64,000 bases of DNA, taken from Leisingera methylohalidivorans DSM 14336. GTDB lineage: Bacteria > Pseudomonadota > Alphaproteobacteria > Rhodobacterales > Rhodobacteraceae. The position numbers were made by a program, and so were the translations under genes. Location of the stretch: NCBI RefSeq assembly GCF_000511355.1, contig NC_023135.1:193462-257461 (forward strand), in the 5' to 3' direction. Below the pieces are notes generated by a model, which worked only from the letters and a program-made list of their open reading frames with translations, did no database searches and was not told the DNA's origin. Positions 47,901 through 57,794 of this stretch are shown piece after piece; positions within the stretch are counted from its first letter, which is position 1, and each line of letters begins with the position of its first letter.

Positions 47901-48929
47901 ATGCTGGCACGGCTGACCCTTGCCGCCTTCGGGCAGCCCTCTCCCCTGATGTCGAATACCCGCGCGCTTTACCCCGGGATCGCGCTGGCCGTGGTGATCG
48001 CGCTGGCGGCGCTGTTCCTGTCGGAACATTACCGGGCGCCCGTCATGCTGATGGCGCTGATGATCGGCATGGCCTTCAATCCCCTGGCCGAGGAGACCTC
48101 CGCGGCGGCGGGGATCAACTTCACCTCCAAGGCGCTGCTGCGCGCCGGGGTGGCGCTGCTTGGCGTGCGGGTCAGCCTGAGCGGCATCGCCTCTCTCGGG
48201 ATCGCCGGCTTTGCTGCGATAGCAGGGCTTCTGACCGGCACGATCCTGCTTGGCCTTCTGCTGTCGCGCCGGGATTGGCGGTCGGGCATTCTCACCGGCG
48301 GCGCGGTTGCGATCTGCGGTGCTTCGGCGGCGCTGGCGATATCGGCCTGCCTGCCCAAGGGCAAGGCGCTGGAGAAGGAGACTTTGTTCACGGTTGTTGC
48401 CGTCACCGCCCTGTCGACGCTGGCGATGATCTTCTACCCGGTTGCGCTTGTGCAGCTTGGCTTCAACGAGGCGCAAACCGCCTTTGTACTCGGCGCTTCC
48501 ATACACGACGTCGCGCAGGTCGTCGGGGCAGGGCTCACAATTTCCGAGGATACGGCGCAGCTTGCCACCTTGGTGAAGATGGTCCGGGTCAGCCTGCTGC
48601 CGCTTGTGTTGTGCACGCTGGTCCTGTTCGGCTCCGCAACCGGCCATCAGGGCAGGGGAGGGAAAATCCCTGTGCCGGGTTTCCTCGTGGTGTTCATTGC
48701 GCTGGCGGTCCTGGCGAACACCGGAGTGATCGAGGAAGCGGCAGCGTCCGTTGCCGCAACGGTGTCCAAGTGGCTGCTGATCGTGGCTATTTCCGCGCTG
48801 GGCGCCAAAACCTCGCTGCGCAGCCTTGCCACTGTGGGGGGCGCAAAGGTGATGCGGACCGGCGGGCTAACATTGGTGCTGTTCGGTGCCTCGGCCCTGG
48901 TTGCCCGCCTGTTGCCCGGCCTGTCCTGA
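47901..48929 (+). CDS. YeiH-family putative sulfate/sulfite exporter
   Basis: A 342-residue membrane protein with about ten helices. FTSKALLRAGVALLGVRVSL, GGAVAICGASAALAISACLP and GASIHDVAQVVGAGLTIS are the COG2855 (YeiH/TauZ) hallmarks. Relatives lie in sulfonate catabolism operons and are proposed to export sulfite or sulfate; this is not proven. It starts 12 bases after the dehydrogenase stop and ends the operon. Confidence 0.9.
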   Translation: MLARLTLAAFGQPSPLMSNTRALYPGIALAVVIALAALFLSEHYRAPVMLMALMIGMAFNPLAEETSAAAGINFTSKALLRAGVALLGVRVSLSGIASLGIAGFAAIAGLLTGTILLGLLLSRRDWRSGILTGGAVAICGASAALAISACLPKGKALEKETLFTVVAVTALSTLAMIFYPVALVQLGFNEAQTAFVLGASIHDVAQVVGAGLTISEDTAQLATLVKMVRVSLLPLVLCTLVLFGSATGHQGRGGKIPVPGFLVVFIALAVLANTGVIEEAAASVAATVSKWLLIVAISALGAKTSLRSLATVGGAKVMRTGGLTLVLFGASALVARLLPGLS

Positions 48930-49114
48930 GATGATTGCGGCATGCGGTTTCAGCCTCGCAGGACAATTTGCGGTCTGCCCAACGCGGCATTCGGTTTCTC
49001 CGGTTTCCTATGGGCCGTTGCGCCGCTGGTCCTGGCAATGATCCGGCCTTCCTGTCCATCTGTTTACTCCCTGGCTGTCGGACAGTGTAAATCCGTCAAT
49101 CAAGGCCGGGAATT

Positions 49115-49489
49115 TCATAGCTGATCTGATCGCTTTGCCGCTGCGTCGGCGATCATTGCAACAAATACTGATGGGATTGCGGGCTTGCTGATGACCGGTG
49201 CTTCTGGCCAACTGGAGGTGCCCAACAGGGCTTTCTGGCCGGTGTGATATACAAAAGGAATCTGATCACCGGTCAGTCTTTCTGCAACGGCGAGCGACTG
49301 CTCCTTACCCAAGTTGACGTCAAGAACTGCAACTGTAATCCGGTGGCTGCTCAGAAGATCCAACGCTTCGTTCACCGATGCCGCCGGTCCAACAACGTCT
49401 GCGCCAGCCTCACGGACCGTTTCTGCCAAATCCATCGCGATCAGAAATTCATCCTCCACGATCAAGACGAGTTGATTCTCAAGATCCAT
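49115..49489 (-). CDS. Single-domain response regulator
   Basis: A 124-residue stand-alone receiver. D57 in VAVLDVNLG is the phosphoacceptor, E12-D13 (IVEDE) form the acidic pocket, and K in ISKPA completes the site. It has no output domain. It lies downstream of the HWE kinase, same strand, after a 115-base gap that contains an EcfG-like box. Confidence 0.92.
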   Translation of the reverse strand: MDLENQLVLIVEDEFLIAMDLAETVREAGADVVGPAASVNEALDLLSSHRITVAVLDVNLGKEQSLAVAERLTGDQIPFVYHTGQKALLGTSSWPEAPVISKPAIPSVFVAMIADAAAKRSDQL

Positions 49490-49530
49490 TTGTCCGGCGA
49501 CCCCTAGTGTAGCATAGACAGTGAGGTATC

Positions 49531-49556
49531 AACTGTTTACCCGGTCAGTTGGTTCC
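49531..49556 (-). promoter_or_regulatory. Possible EcfG-like promoter of the receiver gene
   Basis: Read on the minus strand: GGAAC (49556-49552), 17 bases, AGTT (49534-49531), one mismatch from the CGTT consensus, about 42 bases before the ATG. Confidence 0.3.
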
Positions 49557-49604
49557 GCATAAACTCCACCATCGATTGAAATACTCCGTGAGGCTGACAC
49601 GCGG

Positions 49605-51770
49605 TCAGCGATCAAACGGTAGCATCACCGTCCACTGCAAACCGTCAGCCGCATAAGCCAAGTCAACATTTGCGCCAAGTTTTTGTGACACGAAGCTTTT
49701 GATCACCGTCTGACCAAAGCCTGTTTTTTCCGGCGCGCTGACAGGCGGTCCGCCGCGCTCGGTCCAGCTCAGGCGAAGGACCTTCTTCTCGTCATGCGTT
49801 TCAAATCCCCATTCAACATGGACCTTGCCTTCCGGGGTCGACCAGGCCCCGTATTTGACGCAGTTCGTCGATAACTCGTGCATCGCAAGGCCGATCACTT
49901 CCGCCTCGTTGCTGTTGAGCACAACCTCAGGGCCGTCACGTTCAAGCCGTTCGCCGCCGCCAGCGAAGGCTTCCAGCTGCTTGTCGATCAGATCTCTGAG
50001 AGAGGCGCCGGTCCAACTCTGTTTGACCAGCAAATCGATGGAGACCGCAAGACCGTTCAGGCGTTGCTCGAGCAAGGCCCGGAAATCCTGCATTGATCCG
50101 GCTGTTCTCGCCGTCTGCCGCGCGATAGCACCGACCACAGCAAGCTGGTTCTTGGAGCGATGCGACAATTCGTGCATCAGGATGTTCTGGTGTTCCTGCG
50201 CCGCCTTGCGATCGCTGACATCCCGGATCACGTAAATCAGATATGCCGGTTCGCTTTCGCCGTTGCGTTGCAATGCAACGCTTACATCCCACCACACGTC
50301 GCTGCCGTCTGCGCAGAGATGCCGCGCTTCGTACTGCAGGTTGGCAATGGTCCCGGACAGGAGGCGGTCGACTTTCCCGGGGTCCACCGGGCGATCCTCG
50401 GGGTGCAGCAGCTGATCCAGCCTGCGGTGCGGCAGATCGGTGCGGCTGTATCCCGACATTTCACACAGGCGGTCATTGAACTCCAACCAGGTGCCGTCCA
50501 ATCCAATGTGGGCAATTCCGACCGACGCGTTGTCAAAGGTGCCGCGAAACCGCTGCTCGCTTTCGCGCAGCGCGGCCTCGAAGTTCTGACGTTCCGACAG
50601 GTCGTAGAAATGACAGACGACACCGGGGCGGCCGTCGGGCAATGTCAAGCGTTCGATCTTCCAGTCATAGGCCTCCACTTGATCGATATCATGCCGGTTC
50701 CCCACCGTGTCCGGCGCATGATACGCTTCGCCTGTCGCAAGCGTGTGGCGGAAATGGGCGATGAATTCGCTGGCCGCGGGTTCGGGCCAGATAATCCGCA
50801 GGGCTTCGGCGAAATCGCGCCCGATCAGGGGGCGGACGTTCTCGAAGACTTTCTGGGCACCGACGCTGACCTGAGCGATTCGAAAATCCGCATCGACAGC
50901 GTAGATGCCGAAAGGCGACTCGTTGACCAATTGCGCCAGACTGGCATTTGCAGCCAGCAAGGACCGCTCCACCTTCTTGCGGACCGAAATATCGCGCACG
51001 ATCTTGGAAATTCCGATGATTTCGCCCGCCTCGTTCCTGATTGGCGACGGCGTGACCGACACTTGCAGCAGGCGTCCATCCTTGCACCGCCGCAAGGTTT
51101 CGACGGCGCGCAAGGTTTCCCCTGATCCGACCCGGCGCACGAACATCGCCTCTTCGTCGCGCTTTTCTTCCGGCACCAGGCACAGCGCAGTCTGGCCGAC
51201 GATCTCTTGGGCGCTGTAACCGAACATGTTTTCAGCGCCGTCGTTCCAGCTGGTCACATTGTCGGCCATATCCTTGCTGTAGATCGCATCCGTCGAGGAG
51301 GACACGATTGCCGCGAGATGGGCGCGGGCCTGTTCGGCGCGGTTCCGCCATTCGATTTCCGATTTCAGCGTCCTGATTTTCAGGTTGAGCTGCTCGAAAG
51401 CGGCTTTTCCCAGTTCAGCAGGCTGAAGCCGCAGGATGACAAGCGCCCCGCCATCTGCTCCCGGACCGGCGGCCCCGCCATTACAGCTCCAGGTCAAGGA
51501 TCCTCCGCCCTCGGTCTTCAGGGTGATTTTGCCCGGCAAAGGCCCCCGCGTCCGTGCGCACATGGACAGAAATTTCGCTACCGCTTCCGGTGAGGTGCTA
51601 TGTTTTCCCAGATCGTTGCCGGGTGCCAAATCGGGGTGGGCCCGTTTGAAGGGTGGGTTCGTCGCGCGGACAATACCTGTGGAAGTGACGAGCAGACATG
51701 CGCGCGTGTCGGATGCCAGGAGCATCTCGAACGCGCTCTCTATCCTATCCTTGGGATCCAAAATACTCAC
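49605..51770 (-). CDS. Multi-PAS HWE-family sensor histidine kinase (GTG start)
   Basis: A 721-residue soluble kinase with no clear membrane segment. At least three PAS domains occupy roughly residues 150-520 (for example [20 protein letters not shown]). The phosphoacceptor box is HELSHRSKN with H537, the N box is [12 protein letters not shown], and the WTERGGP motif marks the HWE group. The GTG at 51770 follows GAGGAGGAC closely. The gene overlaps the upstream MetOD1 gene by 26 bases. HWE kinases often feed the alphaproteobacterial general stress response. Confidence 0.93.
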   Translation of the reverse strand: MSILDPKDRIESAFEMLLASDTRACLLVTSTGIVRATNPPFKRAHPDLAPGNDLGKHSTSPEAVAKFLSMCARTRGPLPGKITLKTEGGGSLTWSCNGGAAGPGADGGALVILRLQPAELGKAAFEQLNLKIRTLKSEIEWRNRAEQARAHLAAIVSSSTDAIYSKDMADNVTSWNDGAENMFGYSAQEIVGQTALCLVPEEKRDEEAMFVRRVGSGETLRAVETLRRCKDGRLLQVSVTPSPIRNEAGEIIGISKIVRDISVRKKVERSLLAANASLAQLVNESPFGIYAVDADFRIAQVSVGAQKVFENVRPLIGRDFAEALRIIWPEPAASEFIAHFRHTLATGEAYHAPDTVGNRHDIDQVEAYDWKIERLTLPDGRPGVVCHFYDLSERQNFEAALRESEQRFRGTFDNASVGIAHIGLDGTWLEFNDRLCEMSGYSRTDLPHRRLDQLLHPEDRPVDPGKVDRLLSGTIANLQYEARHLCADGSDVWWDVSVALQRNGESEPAYLIYVIRDVSDRKAAQEHQNILMHELSHRSKNQLAVVGAIARQTARTAGSMQDFRALLEQRLNGLAVSIDLLVKQSWTGASLRDLIDKQLEAFAGGGERLERDGPEVVLNSNEAEVIGLAMHELSTNCVKYGAWSTPEGKVHVEWGFETHDEKKVLRLSWTERGGPPVSAPEKTGFGQTVIKSFVSQKLGANVDLAYAADGLQWTVMLPFDR

Positions 51771-52278
51771 GCCCGTCCTCCTCTCTGGCCGCCTCGTCGT
51801 GTTTCAGATGCACCACCACCCGGCACTCCTGATGCCCCGCCGCAATCGTGCGCTCGAGTTCGACTTTTGCATATCCCAGATTTTCCGCGGCAATGCTTCC
51901 GAAGACATTTGACGTCATCATGCACATGGAAGGCCGGCCAAGTACCTTGTCGCCGAAGGGACAGGCCTTATTGCCCAGCACAATGCGGTCGTCGCTTTCC
52001 TCAATGATGTAGAACTCGCCCTCGATCCGGCGTTTCAAATCGACCAGGACCGCGGCCACCTGACCTCGTGACAGTTTTTCGACAGACAGCGCATTGCGAT
52101 AAGATTGACCGATGCTTTCGCCGATCTTCGTGCCAACGATACTGATAAACCCCGAAGCGTCTTCGAGACCGACGACGTCTTCGAGCGTCCCGGACAGTTC
52201 GCGAATGAGCGTGCGCATGAAACCATCACGGTCAAGGTCAATTTCTGCCATCGGGATGTCATTGCTTGATCTGGTCAT
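51745..52278 (-). CDS. Methanogen output domain 1-containing protein
   Basis: A 177-residue protein resembling the MetOD1 (V4R-related) sensor domain. The C-terminal half has Cys106 (KACPFG), Cys119 (MCMM) and Cys152 (QECRV), which could bind a metal or cofactor. I start at MTRSSNDIP (52278) after GGAACTGAG; an upstream in-frame start would add 33 residues. It overlaps the HWE kinase gene, so the two are translationally coupled and probably act together. Confidence 0.8.
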   Translation of the reverse strand: MTRSSNDIPMAEIDLDRDGFMRTLIRELSGTLEDVVGLEDASGFISIVGTKIGESIGQSYRNALSVEKLSRGQVAAVLVDLKRRIEGEFYIIEESDDRIVLGNKACPFGDKVLGRPSMCMMTSNVFGSIAAENLGYAKVELERTIAAGHQECRVVVHLKHDEAAREEDGREYFGSQG

Positions 52279-52730
52279 CTCAGTTCCATTCTTGCTGCGC
52301 TGTGCTGGAAATGGCCCGTGTTGCGATGGTGCAGAACAAGTGAAGCGCGCTGATCCTTCACATCTTCCCGCGTTCAACAGATTATCGCATGGGCGCTGTT
52401 CGTGGCTATTCAGACCTCCGTGGCTTACGCCGCTACAAGATTATAACCTATTCCGGCATTGCACATTGGGCCACATCTTTTCCTGACGCAGCAGAAACGC
52501 GCAAGCGGTCCGATGAGGCTGGAAGACGGCGGTCCAAGCATCCGGGCTGGATCACTGCATCGCCGTTTCCGGCATTGACCGGCCCCCGGGACGGTCCTGC
52601 GTTCATGACATAAGCCTGCGGGTTTGCGGTTTGCTGCCCGGGTTCCATACAAGCCGTCAGTTGCTGCAGCGGCTCTTGCTATGTGCAAATGACGGCTGGG
52701 CAGCGCCCCTCAAACCCTGTTGAGCCCGCG
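52279..52730. other. Intergenic region between argB and the signalling genes
   Basis: 452 bases with no gene I can support. They include a GGGCAGCGCCCC palindrome at 52698-52709 just beyond the argB stop, and presumably the promoter for the MetOD1-kinase pair, which I could not locate convincingly. Confidence 0.5.
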
Positions 52731-53591
52731 TCAGGCGCGGATCATCGACCCTGCACCGTGGTCGGTGAACAGCTCCAGCAGCACCGAATTCTGCACCCGC
52801 CCGTCGACGATGGTACAGGCGCGCACGCCGTTGCGCACCGCATCCAGCGCGGTTTCGGTTTTCGGGATCATTCCGCCGGCAATCACGCCGCTGGCGGTCA
52901 TAGCCTCGACATCCGCGGCCTTCAGCTCGGTCACCACGTCGCCGTCGCCGTTTTTGACACCCGCAACATCGGTCAGCAGCAGCAGCCGGTCCGCCTGCAG
53001 CGCCTTGGCGACCGCACCGGCAGCGGTGTCGCCATTGATGTTGAAGGTTTCGCCGTCCCGGCCAGCGCCGATCGGGGCGATCACCGGGATCATGTCTTTT
53101 TCAAACAACCCGTACAGCACCTTGGGGTCCAGATCGGCCGGGGCGCCGACAAAGCCGAGGTCCGGATCAGCCTGATCGCAGGTGATCAGATTGGCGTCCT
53201 TGCCCGACAGGCCGACGGCACGGCCGCCCTGGCGGTTGATCGCCTGCACGATGCGTTTGTTGACGACGCCGGACAGCACCATTTCCACCACTTCCATGGT
53301 GGCGGCATCGGTGACCCGCTTGCCATTGACGAAGTCGGACCGGATCTGCAGCTTTTCCAGCATCGCATTGATCATCGGACCGCCGCCGTGGACGATCACC
53401 GGGTTCACCCCGACCTGGCGCATCAGCACGATGTCGCGGGCAAAGGTCTCCATCGCCTCGTCGCTGCCCATGGCGTGGCCGCCCAGCTTGATGACAACAA
53501 TGGCCCCGTCATAGCGCTGCAGATAGGGCAGGGCGCTTGAGAGGGTCTCGGCAGTGGCAATCCAGTCGCGGTTCATGGTCTGTGTTTTCAT
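52731..53591 (-). CDS. argB: Acetylglutamate kinase
   Basis: ArgB phosphorylates N-acetylglutamate, the second step of arginine biosynthesis. From ATG 53591 the protein has 286 residues, with [37 protein letters not shown] and [20 protein letters not shown] typical of the arginine-sensitive hexameric class. ATGs at 53600 and 53603 are in frame; AAAGGA abuts 53603, so I prefer 53591 with modest certainty. Confidence 0.96.
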   Translation of the reverse strand: MKTQTMNRDWIATAETLSSALPYLQRYDGAIVVIKLGGHAMGSDEAMETFARDIVLMRQVGVNPVIVHGGGPMINAMLEKLQIRSDFVNGKRVTDAATMEVVEMVLSGVVNKRIVQAINRQGGRAVGLSGKDANLITCDQADPDLGFVGAPADLDPKVLYGLFEKDMIPVIAPIGAGRDGETFNINGDTAAGAVAKALQADRLLLLTDVAGVKNGDGDVVTELKAADVEAMTASGVIAGGMIPKTETALDAVRNGVRACTIVDGRVQNSVLLELFTDHGAGSMIRA

Positions 53592-53749
53592 CGCTGTCAT
53601 CATTCCTTTGACCGAAGGGTTTAGGCGGTTCCGGGGCCGCTGCCAAGCATTGCCTTCGGCAAACCGGGCGGCGCAGCCTGCAGGATGCCATTGCGGTTGC
53701 CTGTGCCGGTGGTAGGGTCAGCCGGAAAATCTCCTGTGAGGATCATCAG

Positions 53750-54478
53750 ATGCGTCAGAAGACCCTGCTATTGACCGGCGCCAGCCGCGGGATCGGCCAT
53801 GCCACGGTGCGCCGTTTCAACCGCGAAGGCTGGCGGGTGATCACCTGCTCGCGGCATCCGTTCCCTGCAGAATGCCCCTGGGGCGGCGGCCAGGAAAACC
53901 ATGTGCAGCTGGACCTGTCGGACCCGTCGGACACGATCAACGCGGTGGGCCAGATCCAGGACCTGCTGGAGGGCCGCCTGGACGCTTTGGTCAACAATGC
54001 CGGAATTTCGCCGAAAGGGCCGGAGGGGGAGCGGCTCAATACGCTTAACACCGATCTGATGGACTGGGGCAAGGTGTTCCATGTGAACTTCTTTGCCTCG
54101 GTGGTGCTGGCGCGCGGGCTGAAGGATGAGCTGGCGGCGGCCAAAGGGTCCGTCGTCAACGTGACGTCGATTGCGGGCAGCCGGGTGCATCCTTTTGCAG
54201 GGGCGGCCTATGCGACATCGAAAGCGGCACTGGCGGCGCTGACGCGGGAGATGGCGCATGATTTCGGGCCGATGGGGGTGCGGGTCAATGCGATTGCACC
54301 GGGCGAGGTGGAAACCGCGATTCTGTCGCCCGGCACCGACAAGATCGTTGAGAAGCTGCCAATGCAGCGGCTGGGCCAGCCCGAGGAGGTGGCGGCGGCA
54401 ATCTATTTCCTGTGCTCGCAGGAAAGCTCATACATTTCCGGCACCGAGATCGAGGTGAACGGCGCACAGCATGTCTGA
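53750..54478 (+). CDS. SDR family oxidoreductase
   Basis: A 242-residue short-chain dehydrogenase. TGASRGIG (residues 9-16) binds NAD(P), NNAG and the catalytic Ser-Tyr-Lys set are visible (VTSIAGS, YATSK), and the C-terminal ISGTEIEVNGAQ is typical. The substrate is unknown. It is divergent from argB. A long GC palindrome follows (AGCGCCCGCCCC / GGGGCGGGCGCT near 54515-54540). Confidence 0.92.
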   Translation: MRQKTLLLTGASRGIGHATVRRFNREGWRVITCSRHPFPAECPWGGGQENHVQLDLSDPSDTINAVGQIQDLLEGRLDALVNNAGISPKGPEGERLNTLNTDLMDWGKVFHVNFFASVVLARGLKDELAAAKGSVVNVTSIAGSRVHPFAGAAYATSKAALAALTREMAHDFGPMGVRVNAIAPGEVETAILSPGTDKIVEKLPMQRLGQPEEVAAAIYFLCSQESSYISGTEIEVNGAQHV

Positions 54479-54553
54479 TGCTGACCTTTCGCCCGGCCGC
54501 TAGGCCGGGCAGCGCCCGCCCCCCACGGGGCGGGCGCTGCCCTTAGGTCTTCG

Positions 54554-55951
54554 TCAGCTCACGGCGCGTTTCAGGACCGGCAGGTTGCCCAGCAGCAGCA
54601 CGTCGACCGTCAGCACCGCCAGCAGCACCAGACCGGTCAGCGGAAAGGCCAGCGAGACCAGAACGGCGATCAGCGCGGCCCCCTTCCAGAACGGCATCCC
54701 GGCCGGTTCCGGCGGTGCGGCGAGGCGTGTGGCCCCGGCCGGGCGGCGCTTCATCCACATCACCAGTCCGGAGACGCAGACAAAGATCACCGCCAGGCAG
54801 AACACCGCGTTCAGCACAAAGCTCCAGGTGCCCATCAGACCCATGTGGAAGGGAATGCCGACAGCCATCGCCTTGCCGGCCAGGGAGTAGTCCTCGTATT
54901 TCACATCGGCGAGGATCTTGCCGCTGTACTGGTCCACATGGATGGTGCGGTCGATGAACGGGTCATCTCCGTCGCCGCTCATGCTGTCGCGGTTGATGGT
55001 CCAGACGCCATTTCCGCCGCCGGGATAGGCAAGGCGGAAGCGGCCCTCCATCCCCAGCGTGCGGCCCAGGGCGATAACGCTGCCTGCGTCCACTGCCTGG
55101 CCTTCGGGAATGCCGGTGATCCCGGCCCCGGAGCCGGAGGCAGGCATCGGGGTCTGCTCCAGCGCCCAGGGCACATCATTGGCGGACCCGTGGTTCATGC
55201 TGGCGTGAATGTCGTCCGACAGCGGAACGTTGTCCCATTTTGCTGCCGGGAAAGTGCTCCAGGCCTGCATCATCCGGCCGCCCCAGATGCCGGTCCACGA
55301 CAGGCCGGAGATCAGGAAGACAACCAGCAGCGCCGACATCCAGAAGCCGGTCACCGCGTGCAGGTTCTTCCACAGGGCACGGCCCCTGGCGCGGAAGTTC
55401 GGGATAAGGGCGCTGGCGGCATTGCCGCGCGGCCACCACAGGTAGAGGCCGGTCAGCACCAGCACGATGCCAAGGCCTGCGGCAATCTCGATCAGCCGGT
55501 CGCCGGTGTCGCCGATCAGGAGGGACGAATGAATGTTGTCGGCCAGATCATACCAGCCTGCGCGGCGGTCCCAGACCTCGATCACCTCGCCGGTGTATTG
55601 GTCCAGTGCCACCAGACGCTGGCCGTCCTCGGTTTTCACCCGGAACACCGCGGCCAGATCCGGCGCCTTGGGGCCGATCCATTCGGCGATGGTGCCGGGC
55701 TGGGCGGCCAGAACGGCGGCGGATTGGTCTGCGATGCTCAGCTCGGCAGTGCCTTGGGTAACGGTGATTGTCTCGCCGTCGCGGCCATCGAACTGGGTGA
55801 TGAACATCATCATCAGTCCGGTCACCGCCAGCATGATCAGGAACGGCACCACAAACAGGCCGGCATAGAAGTGCCAGCGCCAGGCGGCGAAGTAGAATTT
55901 CTCGGACAGCGGGTGCGCGGAGGGCGCGGGGTTCGGTTGGCTTGTTGCCAT
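54554..55951 (-). CDS. PepSY-associated transmembrane protein
   Basis: A 465-residue membrane protein with a first helix at WHFYAGLFVVPFLIMLAVTG and further helices near 165-185, 205-225 and in the last 100 residues. Two PepSY-like segments, FRVKTEDGQRLVALDQYTGE and DRTIHVDQYSGKILADVKYE, lie in the loops. Such proteins are often linked to iron or copper uptake and may reduce ferric siderophores; this is inferred from the family. It follows a DUF2946 gene on the same strand. Confidence 0.9.
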   Translation of the reverse strand: MATSQPNPAPSAHPLSEKFYFAAWRWHFYAGLFVVPFLIMLAVTGLMMMFITQFDGRDGETITVTQGTAELSIADQSAAVLAAQPGTIAEWIGPKAPDLAAVFRVKTEDGQRLVALDQYTGEVIEVWDRRAGWYDLADNIHSSLLIGDTGDRLIEIAAGLGIVLVLTGLYLWWPRGNAASALIPNFRARGRALWKNLHAVTGFWMSALLVVFLISGLSWTGIWGGRMMQAWSTFPAAKWDNVPLSDDIHASMNHGSANDVPWALEQTPMPASGSGAGITGIPEGQAVDAGSVIALGRTLGMEGRFRLAYPGGGNGVWTINRDSMSGDGDDPFIDRTIHVDQYSGKILADVKYEDYSLAGKAMAVGIPFHMGLMGTWSFVLNAVFCLAVIFVCVSGLVMWMKRRPAGATRLAAPPEPAGMPFWKGAALIAVLVSLAFPLTGLVLLAVLTVDVLLLGNLPVLKRAVS

Positions 55952-56025
55952 TGTTGTCTCTCCATATCGGAACAGGGCCGGGCGCGCGGGGCGCCGGCTG
56001 GAAAATCAGGAAATGTTCAGAAAAA

Positions 56026-56391
56026 TCAGGAGAGCGCGGGCGGGCCGCGGGCGTCATAGCGCCAGTGGAAGCCGGCGCTGTGATGAGTGAAAGACTCGCG
56101 CGACCAGCGGTCTTCCAGCGGGGCGTTCAAGTCCAGATCGATCAGATGGTCCGGCAGCAACGCCACTGCGCCAAGCGCGGCAAAGGGGCAGCTGCGGTCC
56201 TCCATCTGCTCGGTGGGGGCGTGGTCGACCCCGCCGTCCAGATCGACCCAGGTTTCCACCGGGCCGGTGCCGGTGCAGATCACCAGCAGCACCTTGCCGT
56301 CCTGCCCGGAGCCCGGCATCCAGCCGGATGGAATCAGCCCGGCCACGGCCAGGGCGACCACAATCAGGAAGGAGGGCAGGCGGCCGGACAC
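56026..56391 (-). CDS. DUF2946-like exported protein (GTG start)
   Basis: A 121-residue protein starting with GTG at 56391 and a hydrophobic N-terminus (RLPSFLIVVALAVAGLIPSG). The RSCPFAALG cysteine segment and the terminal DARGPPALS recall DUF2946, a family found near heavy-metal and TonB genes. The function is unknown. It begins 3 bases after engB and precedes the PepSY gene, hinting at a shared role. Confidence 0.72.
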   Translation of the reverse strand: MSGRLPSFLIVVALAVAGLIPSGWMPGSGQDGKVLLVICTGTGPVETWVDLDGGVDHAPTEQMEDRSCPFAALGAVALLPDHLIDLDLNAPLEDRWSRESFTHHSAGFHWRYDARGPPALS

Positions 56392-56394
56392 GGG

Positions 56395-57042
56395 TCAGAG
56401 ATTGGCGATGATCGAGCGCAGGGTGGCGATGCCGTCGCCCTTTTCCGAGGACGTCAGCACGATTTCCGGATAGGCGGCCGGGTGTTTGGACAGTGCGTCT
56501 TTCACCTGCTCCAGCACCTTGGCGCGGTCCTTTTCCTTGACCTTGTCGGCCTTGGTCATGACGCATTGGAAGGTGACGGCAGAGCTGTCCAGCAGCTTCA
56601 TGATCTCTGCATCCACCGCCTTCACCCCGTGGCGGCTGTCGATCAGCACAAAGGCGCGGCGCAGGTTCTGGCGGCCGCTGAGGTAGCGCTTCAGCAGTTT
56701 CTGCCATTGCTCCACCACCTTCAGCGGCGCATTGGCATAGCCATAGCCGGGCAGGTCGACGAGATACAGCTCGGGGCCTTGGGTGAAGAAGTTGATTTCC
56801 TGGGTGCGGCCCGGCGTGTTCGACGCGCGCGCGATGCCCTTGGTGCCGGTCAGCGCGTTGATCAGGCTCGACTTGCCGACGTTGGAGCGGCCGGCAAAGC
56901 AGACCTCCAGCCGGTCGGCGTCGGGCAGGCCGTTCATCGCGACCACGCCTTTCAGGAATTCGGTCTCGCCGGCAAACAGCTTGCGGCCCTTTTCGGCGGA
57001 GATATCGTCCGGCGCTTCGGCCAGGGAAAATTGCATCTGCAT
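56395..57042 (-). CDS. engB: Ribosome biogenesis GTPase EngB (YihA/YsxC)
   Basis: A 215-residue GTPase required for 50S maturation. G1 is GRSNVGKSSL, G3 is DLPGYGYA and G4 is TKADK. The ATG at 57042 overlaps the MOSC stop by one base; an upstream GTG and an ATG two codons later (MQFSLAEAP) are alternatives. Confidence 0.95.
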   Translation of the reverse strand: MQMQFSLAEAPDDISAEKGRKLFAGETEFLKGVVAMNGLPDADRLEVCFAGRSNVGKSSLINALTGTKGIARASNTPGRTQEINFFTQGPELYLVDLPGYGYANAPLKVVEQWQKLLKRYLSGRQNLRRAFVLIDSRHGVKAVDAEIMKLLDSSAVTFQCVMTKADKVKEKDRAKVLEQVKDALSKHPAAYPEIVLTSSEKGDGIATLRSIIANL

Positions 57043-57794
57043 CACAGCACCTTTACCGCGTCGCCGAGGCGGATGCCGCCGCTGCGCACCACTTCGGCGT
57101 AAATCGAGAAATCCTGGTGGCCCCAGTTTTCCTTGAGGGTTTTCAGCGTATCGGCGTCGCGTTCGCCGGTTTCGGGATTGGCAGTGGTCGCCAGGCAGCG
57201 CGCCACCCGTTCGCGCACCGCAAATACGGCCTCGCCGATCTGCACCTCGCGGCCCAGCCAGCTGTTCTCAGCCCAGGCCTCATCCAGATCGAACCAGATG
57301 TTGCCGCGCCAGCGCTTGGGCGAGAGCTCATGGCCGATGGCCTGCTCCACCGCGCGGTGCGAGGCCCAGTTGCACAGGGTGACCGAGGGGAAACCGGTGT
57401 CGGTCATGCCGCGGCCCGGTACCCGGATGATCCGGGCAGAGGCGGCACGGCCCGCGGGCGTCAGCGGCGTTTCCCAGTCCAGAAACCGCGGCAGATCGGC
57501 CGGGTTGCCGGGGTCGAAGGTCAGGTCCGGCTGGTCCGGGTGGGTCAGCGTCAGCTGGCCGCTTGCGTCGTCCAGCGTGGCGTTGATGGCCATCAGTTTG
57601 GGTGCCTTGGAACCACGGGTGAAGTTCTGGCAGGGGACCCATTCGGAGCCGTCCGCCTTGGAGGCCTCATGCGCCACCGCCCAAACGCGATCGCCGGGCA
57701 TGGTTTGCCCGGCGGTCAGGGTTACGTTTTCCAGCGCCTCACGCCCGTGGGACTTGAGCGGGTGGCGCCAGATATTTGTAACTTTGTGCGTCAT
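57042..57794 (-). CDS. MOSC domain protein
   Basis: A 250-residue protein. The N-terminal MOSC beta barrel opens VTNIWRHPLKSHGREALENV; the MOSC domain follows, with a conserved Cys in ERVARCLATTANPETGERD. MOSC proteins carry sulfur to or from molybdenum cofactor or reduce N-hydroxylated compounds. The exact role is unknown. It is translationally coupled on both sides (one-base overlaps with yidC and engB). Confidence 0.92.
   Translation of the reverse strand: MTHKVTNIWRHPLKSHGREALENVTLTAGQTMPGDRVWAVAHEASKADGSEWVPCQNFTRGSKAPKLMAINATLDDASGQLTLTHPDQPDLTFDPGNPADLPRFLDWETPLTPAGRAASARIIRVPGRGMTDTGFPSVTLCNWASHRAVEQAIGHELSPKRWRGNIWFDLDEAWAENSWLGREVQIGEAVFAVRERVARCLATTANPETGERDADTLKTLKENWGHQDFSIYAEVVRSGGIRLGDAVKVL

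Noticed and set aside
46395..48647. A 750-codon open frame on the minus strand opposite the aldehyde dehydrogenase and exporter genes
   Set aside because: It is antisense to two well-supported genes, matches no family and is low in complexity (Gln/Arg/Gly-rich). This is expected for the complementary frame of high-GC coding DNA.
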